A program made the translations under genes and the position numbers. This document shows, piece by piece, positions 11,680 through 21,395 of a DNA stretch of 64,000 nt. Position 1 is the stretch's first letter. Every line of letters starts with the position of its first letter. The notes under the pieces are model-generated. The model searched no databases. It worked only from the letters and a program-made list of their open reading frames with translations, and had not been told where the DNA came from. The DNA lies in assembly GCA_933228895.1 (NCBI GenBank), contig OW121857.1, positions 78,239,672-78,303,671 on the forward strand, in the 5' to 3' direction. Source of the DNA: Platycnemis pennipes (lineage: Eukaryota > Arthropoda > Insecta > Odonata > Platycnemididae).

Positions 11680-12240
11680 CCTTTCGTGTCGCTCGACGCA
11701 AGGGATGCAAAAAGTTAATTAAACCCCCCGCGAATCCCAGCGTGGGACTGAAGAGCGAGAATGATGGCCTCTTTTCCTCGCTAGATGGCACTCTTGGAAA
11801 AAATAAAGGCTTTTCCCTTTCGCTCGTTTCCATCCTCCCCGCCCTTGCAGTTTGGGTGGGGAGGGGGGGCGAGGTTGAGGGCGGGGGGCCGCCCCTTTCA
11901 TCTCGCGCCCCCCGTCTCCGCAGCATCTCCATCTGGAACGGGTGATTTGTGGGGACAAACCGAGTGGCGCGACCTTGATAGTGTTATGGGGGAGAGGAAT
12001 GGGAGTGGGAAAAGGTCCAGGGTAAGTGTACCAGGGCGGGAGGGAGGAAGTGTTGGGACCCCTATGGGTATCGATCGCGGGTCCACGCAGTGAGGCGTGC
12101 CTAGGCCGTGCCGGTAGGGACCTGTGCCGTGTCGCACTGCAGTCGCGTTCCCGTCGCATCGCACGGGCATCGTATCGTTGCCTACCCTGCCGGCACTCAT
12201 GGGGGCGTCTCCTGTCTCCGTGAGGCGCAGGGCTGCGGCG
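11680..12240. other. GC-rich island, no supported gene
   Basis: CpG-dense with G runs (about 11860-11900). Several overlapping open frames on both strands reflect composition rather than protein. A piece near 11815-11840 (TTCGCTCGTTTCCATCC) resembles 3430-3450 in the other GC-rich island. It may be a dispersed repeat. Confidence 0.3.
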
Positions 12241-12359
12241 TACTTATACTTCCGGCTTGCCGAGTTCAGATTACTTTCAGCAACAGCGGCACAATTCGGG
12301 TTTCAGTCGCGTCAACTATTTGTTTACATATTTCACCCTCTAGTCTAAGCTAAACTTTA

Positions 12360-12470
12360 GGACAAACTCAACACCCGTGCCCCTCGCTGAATTCGAATCC
12401 TTGGCATTTGAGCTGCAAGGCCGGCGTATTACCGACCTGGCTACACTGGTCGGCCCACAGTAATGAGTGG
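12360..12470 (-). mobile_element. tRNA-derived SINE, minus strand
   Basis: The minus strand reads GTAGCCAGGTCGGTAATACG (A box), then GGATTCGAATTC (B box) about 40 bases on. The A box is near-identical to the plus-strand copy at 24628 (GTAGCCAGGTCGATAACC), supporting one family. Confidence 0.5.
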
Positions 12471-12483
12471 TTGTTGTTATTGT

Positions 12484-12790
12484 TAATACGGGTAGGCGAC
12501 CGACAGTTGATGTCAATTGCGCTATTTGAATCCGTATGCGGTGAGTGTAGGTGTTATTTGCATAGAATGGGTAGGGGAGGGGAAACCTGGCGTCGGAATT
12601 AGCCTATTCTTAGCCAAGTGCGGGGGTCCACAGTTCAACGACCCAATTGATGGACAGCGCACTGACCATTGATCTCCACCCATTGCCCAAATGGGTAATA
12701 GAATTCGCTGACAATCTACCACTGCCTATATTCGAACTTGGGACTTAAGAATGAGAAGCCAGACATCTAGGCACCTCAACAACTCGACCC
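12484..12790 (-). mobile_element. tRNA-related SINE, minus strand, near full length
   Basis: Head at the high-coordinate side: GTGCCTAGATGTCTGGC and then AAGTTCGAATATAGGC (boxes A and B), following GAGAGGGTCGAGTTG. The tail at the low-coordinate side reads GGTAGGCGACCGACAGTTG on the plus strand, matching GTAGGCAACCGACAGATAAGG at 46662 and GTGACCGACAGATACGG near 20558. Confidence 0.5.
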
Positions 12791-12799
12791 TCTCACAGT

Positions 12800-13515
12800 A
12801 ACAATGGCATTTTTTTTACTTTTCACAATTCGCAACGGCGAAACTTCTTATTATATAATTTTAGATCGTACATACTTACACAAATACTTTTCCATATTGT
12901 TTCCGGCAGTTACCCACGGGATTGCTGGAAATTGTGAGGGCGATAGAGGAAGTTTTAAAGTCTGGTATGATATCAATTGCTTGAAAACAAAGGTAATGCC
13001 ATTCCTAAAATGTGGAGAGGCTAGGATAGATATTAAGGTGGGAGGGTTCGAAGAGGTGGAAAGATGATTTATCGTACGAGTATTTCGAATGAAAATGGTA
13101 TTAGTGGTCGGGACGGGGAGGGAGCGGGCGGGCGGAAAATACCGCCGGCCCTCCCCGACCATGTTTTCCGCCACCCTACCCCGTGTTCGCCCCTACCGGA
13201 TGACGTAGGCGCGTTCGCCCTGGTTCCTGGACCCCTGCAGGGTACGCACTCGCGCCCTTGCTCCGGGGAGGGGCAGCAAATGGGTAACGAGAAGGGTTTT
13301 GAGTGTGGTTGGGGGCGGAATTCCCCGAAAGGAACGGATCAGCGTCAGTCGATCGTGTTTTCGGGCCGTTTTTCACGTTTGTCAATATGTAGGTTTGGTG
13401 CATATGAAGCGTCTCATGGGGGACTTGCGTCGAGACCTCTGTCGATGACGCACTTTTCGAACCGGGCAGGAAACCAGACGTGAAAACAGAAATTGTAGCT
13501 TCATCTATATCAACT
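12800..13515. other. Mixed AT/GC stretch, no supported gene
   Basis: GC-rich at 13090-13345, AT-rich before. The open frames found (up to 139 codons) show no known domain. TACCGGATGACGTAGGCG (13195) loosely resembles CGTGTGACGTAGACGG inside the small insertion at 41491-41875, so part of it may be related repeat DNA. Confidence 0.3.
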
Positions 13516-13735
13516 GGCTACCCTGAAAGACACCTCGTGTGTGGAAGGGGGTGAGTTGTCAACAACAAACCTGACAAGCATACGCTACGCACATGCATTA
13601 ATGTGTACAATACTAGTAAATGTGAGATTTCGATGAATATCTTGTAGAACAGCATAAAGTTCACTTTTACCGAACATGCAAGGAAATGGTTAGGAAATAC
13701 TACAAACATGCTTTGTATATATCAATTCTTCATGT
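13515..13735. repeat. Dispersed repeat, copy 1
   Basis: Begins CTACCCTGAAAGACACCTCGTG, then TGTGGAAGGGGGTGA, and ends with AAACATGCTTTGT. The same order of motifs is found at 15130-15300. The wording (CCTTG-AAGCCACC, GGTGTGTGGCAGGGGGTG) is a motif I associate with repeats of many insect genomes; the element class is not known to me. Confidence 0.4.
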
Positions 13736-15129
13736 AGATATGCATAAATCACCATAAATCCACTCTCTTAATATTATCTCTGTTAACTTTATCTCATCTG
13801 TATTAATCTGTTGTGTGGAATGTGTGCAATTGTATTACCGTGTTAAGGTTGTTTTATGCTCAAATGCAAGCTAATGTTAACTAAAGGATCAAATTCAATA
13901 TCCCTGTCGTGGTGGATGATTTTTTCTGTGGTGAAATCTTCCTATCCGTATATTTAGTTCAAGACCAATAAATTGCCATTGGAATATTATCCATGTTCGA
14001 AACTCTGTTGTTTTCTCCCACGAAAAGTACGATTTTCTCCGATGTTCAATATCAGATAACCAGCTCTAACGCCGCACACTGACTCAATCCACTAACTAGC
14101 CCTACGTTACTGCTCCAAGCTCGGCCAAAGGAATAGCCGCCATCCTTTCGCTTCCGTCGAGTATATATTCTTGCTGTTGGAGGAAATTTCAGGAAGTTGG
14201 AGGAAAAACACAGTAGGGGTAAGCCTTTGATTCAATCGGTTCATCCCAGGTAACTGCCTTGTCTGTGGCAAAATCACGCTTTGCGGTGAGTCAGGATGTA
14301 TTGGTACCTGAAGAACTACTCTTCCAAGCTCTGCATGAATAAGGCAGTGACTGGTAAGGGAAACTTCGGTCGATAGACGCTGACAATAAGTTCTGACAAC
14401 GGGTGCCGAGTATGCAACGTTGTAAATACCGGGCTTCGTCCGAAGGAGGACCAGTCCGCAGGGCTGGTCCAAAAGGGTGGGGGTATACAAATAAATGCCA
14501 ACATGGAGAGATGCGCAGTGAAAATTGCATTATGTAAACCAACTTATTGCCGATAAACGTACCAAATGCATGGAAATTTGTGAAAAAACAGCCCGTTCTA
14601 TTCTCAGAAATTCGTCCATTTAATTCACACAAAATTACGCCGCTTCAATCTGGGCGAATTTATTGATTCTTGCAAATTGACCTTCAATTTGGAGGATAAC
14701 TCTGTTTGTAGGGCTACATGCAATACCCTGCGAGCCACCGAGAGGGTATGTGCAGGGGATCATCTTATATGCCAACGTAATGTACAATGTGAAATAATAA
14801 TGTACAATACTACTACTTTACGGAAACATTTTATATATGCATTAATGAGAGACTTGCAACTATGCGCCATGGCTTTATTGGGTGTTTGGAATTATTGGGT
14901 GCAGTATGCTGTGCCATTGCCACGGAATGCAACCCGGAGATTGATCTGATGGAGAAGACATCTTTCATCAAACATTTTAAATAAGCGTGTGAAATTCACG
15001 CGATTTAGGTAATAACAGGAACCAGTTCCTTTCCTGTGCCGATTTGGTTCACGCGAGAGAACGAGTACCCAGAAAATCTTTCACCTAAGTTTAGCCGGGG
15101 GTCTCGGAGAAAGATTCTACATAATCTAC
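13736..15129. other. No recognisable gene
   Basis: Minus-strand open frames at 14107-14490 and 14291-14632 overlap each other in different frames and match nothing I know. I cannot exclude a decayed retroelement. Nothing else is supported here. Confidence 0.3.
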
Positions 15130-15298
15130 ATTACAGAATACCTTGAAAGCCACCATAAAGGTGTGTGGCAGGGGGTGAATTCACACCAAACATGCATTAC
15201 ATATAATGAAAAAATAAGGATTAGAAATAATATACTAGTCTAAACTTCATGATTTAAAAACAGATAAAAATGGCAAAGGAAGCATGAAAAACATGCTG
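15130..15298. repeat. Dispersed repeat, copy 2
   Basis: Contains ACCTTGAAAGCCACC and GGTGTGTGGCAGGGGGTG, with AAACATGCTG at its end. It is paired with 13515-13735. It ends exactly where the 12-bp target duplication of the 5S-headed SINE begins. Confidence 0.4.
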
Positions 15299-15944
15299 TT
15301 AGTTAGGTTACACCGGTTCCCGTCAGATCACCGAAGTTAAGCAACGTTGGTTGGATGGAGGTTGGATGGGTGGCCCCCCTCCATACCTCTACCGTGGTGC
15401 TCTTGTCCCCTGTCTGCAAGTGGCGGGCAGGTTAACCCTTTCGGTCCCCTTGTACAGTATACTGTACATTGATTTCAATTGTTTATATCTCTCTTTGCAA
15501 TGGTTGCAGTCGTCTGAAAATTCCTGTATTAGTAAGTTGTTGTTTACTTAGTGTACATGGGTATAAATTACTGCCGTCTGTGTCATAGTTTAGAAAATAA
15601 ACGTCAAAATAAGTAATATGGCTGACAAGAGGAAATATTTGGCTTGTAAGTGCTACAATTATTTTAAAATTGTATTAGAAAATCCTTAAAAGTAACATGA
15701 ACTTCAATGTTTTTCTTAACAAGAAGAATTACTTTAAATATGGAAGCATTTATAACATATATGCATGATTATTTACTTCTATTCTACCACTTTAAATTTT
15801 ATGTACACTATACTGTACATTGGGTCTTATGTGTTGCACAAGTGTGTCATGTGAAAAATTTTCTTCTGTGGAAAGATAGTCATGATATTTTGATTATTTT
15901 TTTTTTTTTTACATTTTTATCGAAGAAAAATATATGGCGAGTAG

Positions 15945-17770
15945 AAAAATTAAAGGAGGCTCAACATCAGCTGGAATATCAAAAAGCAGTGGGAAATACC
16001 ATAGGAGAGAACCTGACTGAGAAATCAGTGGAAGAACGTTGGGAAAATATTAAATGTGGAGTACAAGAAACCGCAAAAGTAGTTCTTGGAAGAAGAAAAG
16101 TTCTTAAGAATAAGCCATGGATCACGGAAGAAGTCTTCATTGAAGAAAGAAGAAAGTACAAGAATGCGAAAATTAAAGAACGGCAGCTTTGTTACCAAAG
16201 AATAAGGAACGAAATAAGTCGCAAAGCAAGGAAAGCTAGAGAGATGTGGATGAAGAATCTATGGGAAGATATACAAAGCAACCTTGCACTTGGAAAGGTA
16301 GAAGCTGCTTACAGGATAGTGAGGAACCAGTTCAAGGAATGGAGCACAAGATGCAATGCCATAAGGGACAAGTATGGAGACATTTTGATTGAAAACGAGG
16401 ACAAAGTGAAGAGATGGAAAGAATACCTGGTAGAGTTATACAACGGAAAAAATCTCAGCACAAAAGCTATTGAAGAGGAAAGCGAAATGGAAAAGAATGA
16501 TATGGGGGCATCTATATTAAGATTGGAATTTGACGCTGCAGTAAGGGACCTTTGGATGAATAAGGCCTCAGGTATTGATTATGTTCCTGCAGAACTAATT
16601 AAAAATGCAGGAGAGAAGACATTAACTCACCTTTACAAAACCATTTGCGACATGCATTCAACAGGAGAAATTCCAAGGGACTTCGGGAAAAACATCATCA
16701 TTCCTATTCCAAAGAAGAAGAGAGCGGAAAATTTTAGGACTATAAGCCTGACGACACATGCATCGAAGATACTTACCAGGATCATCTACAGAAGAATAGA
16801 ACGAAAAGCTAAGGAGTTCCTGGATGAAGTTCAATTCGGATTCAGGAAAAGTAAGGGTACAAGGGAAGCAATATTGGCCCTTACGCTTCTCATAGAGCAA
16901 ATAATGGAGAAAAACAAACCGACCTTCATTGCATTTGTGGATTTAGATATAAGGATTTTGACAACGTGGATTGGGATTTAATGCTTAGAATTCTGAAAGG
17001 AATTGGAGTGTCATACAATGGCCGAATGATTATACATAGTCTGTACAAATACCAAGTAGGTGTGATCAAATCTGGACCCAGCTGTGAAGAAGCAAGAATA
17101 AGCAAAGGAGTGAGACAAGGCTGTGCACTGTCTCCCGTAATTTTTAATTTTTCATCGAGAGAGCCATAAATGACGTCAAGGAGAAGTGTTCTGGAGTGAA
17201 CATCCATGGAGAAACAATCAGTATGCTACGATTCGCTGACGACATAGCTCTCATAGCAGAGACAGAGAAGGAGCTGAATAAGATGCTAACAACCATGGAA
17301 AGGACTATGGCCAGATATCAGCTGAAGATAAATAAGAAGAAGACTAAGATATTGGTGAGCAGCAACAAAGAAGAGGCCAAAACCAATGTCAAACTAGGAA
17401 GACAAAAACTTGAAGAGGTGAAAGAGTTCTGTTACCTAGGAAGCCGTGTAACCAATGATGGACGAATCAAGAAAGAAATAGTTGCTAGAATAGTCCAGGC
17501 AATGAGGGCATTCTATCAAAAGAAAAATCTAATTACAGAAGGAAATACAAGCGTAGAAGTAAGGAAACAGTTCATCAGAACATACATCTGAAGCATGTTT
17601 CTTAACGGCAGTGAGGCATGGACGATGACAGCAGCGGAGAAGAGAAGGGTGGAAGCATTCGAAATGTGGTGCTACATAAGAATGCTGAAGATTTAATGGA
17701 TCGACCGAGTAAGTAACGAGGAAGTGATAAGAAGAGTATGAGAAATGAGAAGTCTGCTGACAACTCTTAA
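15945..17770 (+). pseudogene. RTE-type LINE reverse transcriptase fragment inside the piggyBac element
   Basis: Starting near WRVEKLKEA, the frame passes through KPWITEEVFIEERRKYKN (linker before the RT domain), WMNKASGIDYVPAELIK, IIIPIPKKKRAENFRTISL, and DEVQFGFRKSKGTREAI. A frameshift at about 16960 is followed by KGVRQGCALSPVIFNF, a second shift near 17150, then RFADDIALIAE (the catalytic box) and EEVKEFCYLGSRVTNDGR. It lacks the endonuclease domain at its start and the usual 3' end. It stops at EMRSLLTTL, where piggyBac sequence begins immediately. Two frameshifts plus stops at about 17589 and 17695 make it dead. The RTE clade is inferred from motif order. Confidence 0.82.
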
Positions 17771-18715
17771 CTTCCTCTTGTATCAAGGAAGCAATACTGA
17801 AATATCTAGAAGCCAACGAGAATTATATGGATTAGAACCTGCAGTTTACATACCTGAATTGTTTCCTTATTCACATGTCTTTAATTTGGGAGTGTTGCAC
17901 TTATGTGAAAGATTATCCTCTTTTGGACATGAACTTTATAATGATAATTATTTTTCATCCTATAATTTACTACAGGCACTAAAACAAAGAAAAAAACGTT
18001 CTGCTGGAACATTACGTGTGAACAGCTTTGGTAACCCTCCATTGATTTCTGAGAAAGATGGCAGGAAAAAAGAGAGAGGGTATTCTGAAGAAGTAACCAG
18101 TTTAGATGGGGATGTGGTGGTTGTAAAATGGATAGACAATATGGGAGACATGTTGGCCTCTAACTATATAGGAATTGGTACTGAAGATAAAGTGAAGAGG
18201 TGGGAAAAAAAGGCAACATCAATTGAAATATCAAGACCTGAAATTGTAAAGAAATACAATCATGGAATGATGGGAATTTACCTTTTAGATCAGCTGATTT
18301 CTCTAAATAGAATCCATATCCGGTTAAGAAAGTGGACACTCAGGATGATTTTTCATTCCCTTGATATAGCCATAGTAAATAGCTGGCTAGGATACAAGAA
18401 AGATGCCAGGAATGAAGGCATAAGAAATGATCAAATCTTGGATCTGATGGAATTCAGACTGAGAGCAGGCGATGGACTGATGAAGGTCGGTAAAAAAGTC
18501 TACGACGCCAAAAAAGGATGACCTAGCTCAAGTCCTGCAGCATCTCCGAGGCCATTAAAAAAGCAATGTGTTGAAAGAAGGCCAATGAGAGAGGTGCAAC
18601 TAGATGCCATAGACCACTTGACTGAACATGATGGCAAGAAGGAAGCTACGCGATGTAAAAACAATAGCTGCAAGCAAAGGTCACATATTTTGTAACAAAT
18701 GTGGAATGAACTTTT
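17771..18715 (+). pseudogene. piggyBac transposase, C-terminal half
   Basis: The frame runs from YQGSNTEIS through HLCERLSSFGHELYNDNYFS, KQRKKRSAGTLRVN, VVVVKWIDN, EIVKKYNHGMMGIYLLDQL and RKWTLRMIFHSLDIAIVNSW. These are the conserved second half of the DDE domain and insertion domain of the piggyBac/PGBD family. A TGA at 18519-18521 interrupts it, but the same frame continues as PSSSPAASPRPLKKQC. The C-terminal cysteine-rich tail (RCKNNSCKQR, then CNKCGMNFC) is still readable with one frameshift near 18690. The N-terminal half, including the first catalytic aspartate, is absent, so the protein cannot work. Confidence 0.83.
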
Positions 18716-19312
18716 GTATTAACAGAGATCGAATTTTTTTTCTTATTTTTCAATGGAAATAAATGTAGATACATTTTTCAAAGGAAGTGACTTTTTCACT
18801 AAAATGGTTGTGAAATCAATAAAAACCTAATACTATGATAGTTGTGAAATGGGTTAACAAAATTTTCAATGGCTAATATAATCATTGCTTAAGTTATTAA
18901 AAGTGTAAGTTGTTTTTAAAACCTGTTTTTAACTGTAATCCTGTAATTAATAAATTAACGTAGACCTTGCAAAAGATTTTATCAGTTCATAAAAAAAATG
19001 CCTTAAAAAACTACACCCACATTCCTAGCTATTGCAACGCTTGATTCCTAATGTACAGTATACTGTACATCTCGTAACTTTTTTAATTATTGTCAGATTT
19101 TGATAAAACTTTGTTTAAATGTTTCTGAGATGTTTGTTGTTATAAATATCTCATGATAAAATTTTTTTGTTGAGCGAAAAAAATTCAGGACTGAAAGGGT
19201 TAAATGTGGGTTGGGACAATGGATCTAAAGAGGTCTAACTGTAAGTGCCAGGGGGGCTCCAGAAGGCCCCCGCCCACACCTCCAATTCACATTTTACATT
19301 TTAGTTAGGTTA

Positions 19313-19790
19313 GCTTAAAGTCCTTATACCAACATGCAACTACCTATGCTATCCATTGATACACTCGTATTTGTGCTATTGGATATATTTATAGCTATTC
19401 TTATCCCTAATTGTACGAGGAAAAAAGGACATTTTGAATCTATCAGTTCGCAATCAATTTCTCTAATTTTGTGATTATAGTTCAGTCTACCATAGTAAGT
19501 TGGAGTTCGCAAAATATTTTTGACGTCATCGGTGAAAATATTATCCTGGAATTTATTTAAGAGATTAAGTCTTAATTTCAACCCACGATCTGACAGTGAT
19601 TCCCATTCTAATTCATAGAATAGACTCGTTACGCTAATACAGTTATCATGCCGTCCCTTTACAGATCTTGCCGATCTTCCTTGCACACGTTCAAGTTCAT
19701 TATTTTGGCTTATTTCTCATACATGAGTGTCACATTTACCTGGTACTCTTTCGATGAATCCCAGTTTATGATCAGCTTGACCCATTATTT
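19313..19790. other. No gene seen
   Basis: AT-rich stretch following the SINE target duplication. A 120-codon minus-strand frame (19324-19686) has no recognisable motif; the sequence could be a retroelement relic but I cannot support it. Confidence 0.3.
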
Positions 19791-19794
19791 CACG

Positions 19795-20275
19795 TATGTT
19801 TTTAGCCCAGGGATGTTATCCGAAAAGGCACTTTACGTTTCGTGCCGTACCTACAAAGCTATGTTCGTCTTTGTGTTGCACTAGTCACGCTGATGAAAAT
19901 GGTTTTTTCATCGCAGTCATACGATAGATATTAACTAATTTACATGCTTTAGTAATTTAATGTACATTAAACTGGCTTGGTTTACTAATGCACGTAAAAT
20001 GGTTTATATATATCGTATAACTGTGTTTAAAAACCATTTTCATCAACGTGAATAGAACAACACAAAGATGAACATAATTGTTCGATTTATGTTTAACTTT
20101 AAGAAGTTATAAACTATAGTGTGACAGGTCAGTGGGTGCTATAAACCACCCGTGGTGAAGGGTTGGGTCTCCTTCAACGCCGAGGCTCGGACTTCGAGTT
20201 CGGGTGCCTCCCAGGTACGGCACGAAACGTAAAGTGCCTTTTGGGATCACATCCCTGGTTTAGCCCAAAAAAGAT
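19795..20275. repeat. Large imperfect inverted repeat, probably two opposed SINE-like copies
   Basis: 19801-19856 (CCAGGGATGTTATCC, AAAGGCACTTTACG, TTTCGTGCCGTACC) is mirrored by 20212-20268. 19859-19912 (GTCTTTGTGTTGCAC, GATGAAAATGG) is mirrored by 20022-20078. The right side has an extra 134 bp (20079-20211) holding a B-box-like GACTTCGAGTTCGGG. The structure could fold into a hairpin of more than 100 paired bases. Confidence 0.6.
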
Positions 20276-20539
20276 CATGTGTGTCTTTTTCCAAGATATT
20301 TAATGGATTCCACAATTGTTAGCTAATTATTACTTATTTTGTAAGTGAAACTTCTCCCGGGTTTGAACCATTTGCTTCCGGTCAGAATGTTCTCTCCCTT
20401 GGCTCCCCACTGTAACGTGCGATATTGGAGTGATATCGCGTATTGCAGCCGATAAGGTTACGGAAACTAACGTGATATCACGCTTTATGCGCCTGCTATG
20501 TTCTTTAAAATTATTACGTTATTGTCATCAGGAGATGTT
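20276..20539. other. No gene seen
   Basis: Unassigned AT-rich sequence with a GATATCACG/CGTGATATC-type short dyad near 20425-20480. Confidence 0.25.
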
Positions 20540-20880
20540 GTTGCTATTTGGAGGAAGTGACCGACAGATACGGTCATTTGCGCCATTTAGGATAAATAGG
20601 CATTTGGGTGGTGGTAGGAATTTTTCAGGGAACGGAGGAAGGGTGGGGAGAAACCCGGCGTTGTCATTAGGCAGCTCTTATTGAAAGGCTCTTTACGGTC
20701 CGCGGTTAGGGACCCATCCCTAGGGTCAGGATTTGAATCCCGGCTGAGGCAGAGATTTTTCATCACTATATCGGTACCCACTTGAGTGCTGTGTAGAGAG
20801 AACTAGAGTTGTAGTTCTGTCCGTCAGGTGAGACGTTAAACTGTGAACCCCTTGGTGCTTGACTCAGTCGTCTTCCCAGA
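20540..20880. mobile_element. Two facing copies of a tRNA-related SINE
   Basis: 20545-20690 has the minus-orientation tail (GACCGACAGATACGGTCATT, TTTAGGATAAATAGG, GGGAGAAACCCGGCG). 20700-20880 has a plus-orientation copy with a B-box-like GGATTTGAATCCCGG and the body motif CCGTCAGGTGAGACGTTAAAC followed by CCCCTTGGTG. That body motif is the reverse complement of 46805-46840. The two halves meet near 20690. Confidence 0.5.
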
Positions 20881-21199
20881 CTAACTACTTCCAGCTGGTT
20901 TTCTTGAGAAACTTGATATTTACTGTTAGTTAATGAGCGTATATGAGTAGCAGGCACGGAGGCCATGGTAAGGGTAAGCTGTTTGAAGAGCTGGATACCT
21001 AATTGGCGCCATGTATGGTAAGGAGAGGGAGTTGATAGGAAAATGCAAAGATTGTAGAAAAGGTAGATGCCGGCGTATTGAGTAGAGGCTGCTCGAAGTT
21101 AGGAAAAATTGCGAAAATTTAAGAAATTACTTAGTTTCGGTAAAAGGGAATTTTTATGAGATAAGTTAGACATTACTCATGATTGAAGGAAAATCGAAG
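20881..21199. other. No gene seen
   Basis: Purine-rich, without recognisable features; it could be 5' sequence of the adjoining LINE fragment. Confidence 0.25.
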
Positions 21200-21395
21200 C
21201 AGGGAGCCTGTACCTCTGCCTATATTAATGGCATACCGACGTTGACTGGTAGTGAAAATTGCCTTTTGAAGTATTACTTCGACCAAGTAAGTAACAAGGA
21301 AGTCCTTAGAAGAGTGGGAGAAAGCCGAAAGAATTCAGTGGAGAAGTGCGTCAAACCGATCCCAGGATTGATTACTAATAATGATGAAAGTATTA
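21200..21395 (+). mobile_element. RTE-type LINE fragment with internal deletion
   Basis: YFDQVSNKEVLRRVGESRK matches the end of the reverse-transcriptase protein at 17690-17765. It is joined directly to the family's terminal block GTGCGTCAAACCGATCCCAGG with ATTACTAATAATGATGAAAG, skipping about 250 bp found in other copies. Confidence 0.5.

Larger units (their letters stand above)
15432..19203 (+). mobile_element. piggyBac-type DNA transposon in a TTAA site
   Basis: TTAA at 15432-15435 and 19200-19203 bracket inverted ends CCCTTTCGGTCC (left) and GGACTGAAAGGG (right), 11 of 12 matching. Subterminal 18-bp perfect palindromes TGTACAGTATACTGTACA lie at 15451-15468 and 19052-19069, with a one-base variant at 15802-15819. 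The element carries a broken transposase on the plus strand; its middle has been replaced or invaded by an RTE reverse-transcriptase fragment. A short ATG frame at 15619 (MADKRKYLA) runs into a GTAAGT donor and may be the old first coding exon. Confidence 0.88.
15299..19312 (+). mobile_element. 5S rRNA-derived SINE, split by a piggyBac insertion
   Basis: The head at 15311-15350 reads CACCGGTTCCCGTCAGATCACC then GAAGTTAAGCAACGTTGG, which is the central part of 5S rRNA and its internal promoter. The body runs to GGCGGGCAGG (15431) and resumes at 19204 as ATGTGGGTTGGGACAATGG, ending about 19300. A second copy at 31590-31740 (minus strand) has these two halves contiguous, proving the split. The whole SINE is flanked by the 12-bp direct repeat TTAGTTAGGTTA (15299-15310 and 19301-19312), a retrotransposition footprint. 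Confidence 0.75.

Noticed and set aside
14107..14632. Two overlapping minus-strand frames as a gene
   Set aside because: Different frames, no recognisable domain, no splice logic linking them.
15311..15350. A functional 5S rRNA gene
   Set aside because: Only the central part of 5S is present, it continues into a SINE body, and a 12-bp target duplication flanks it.
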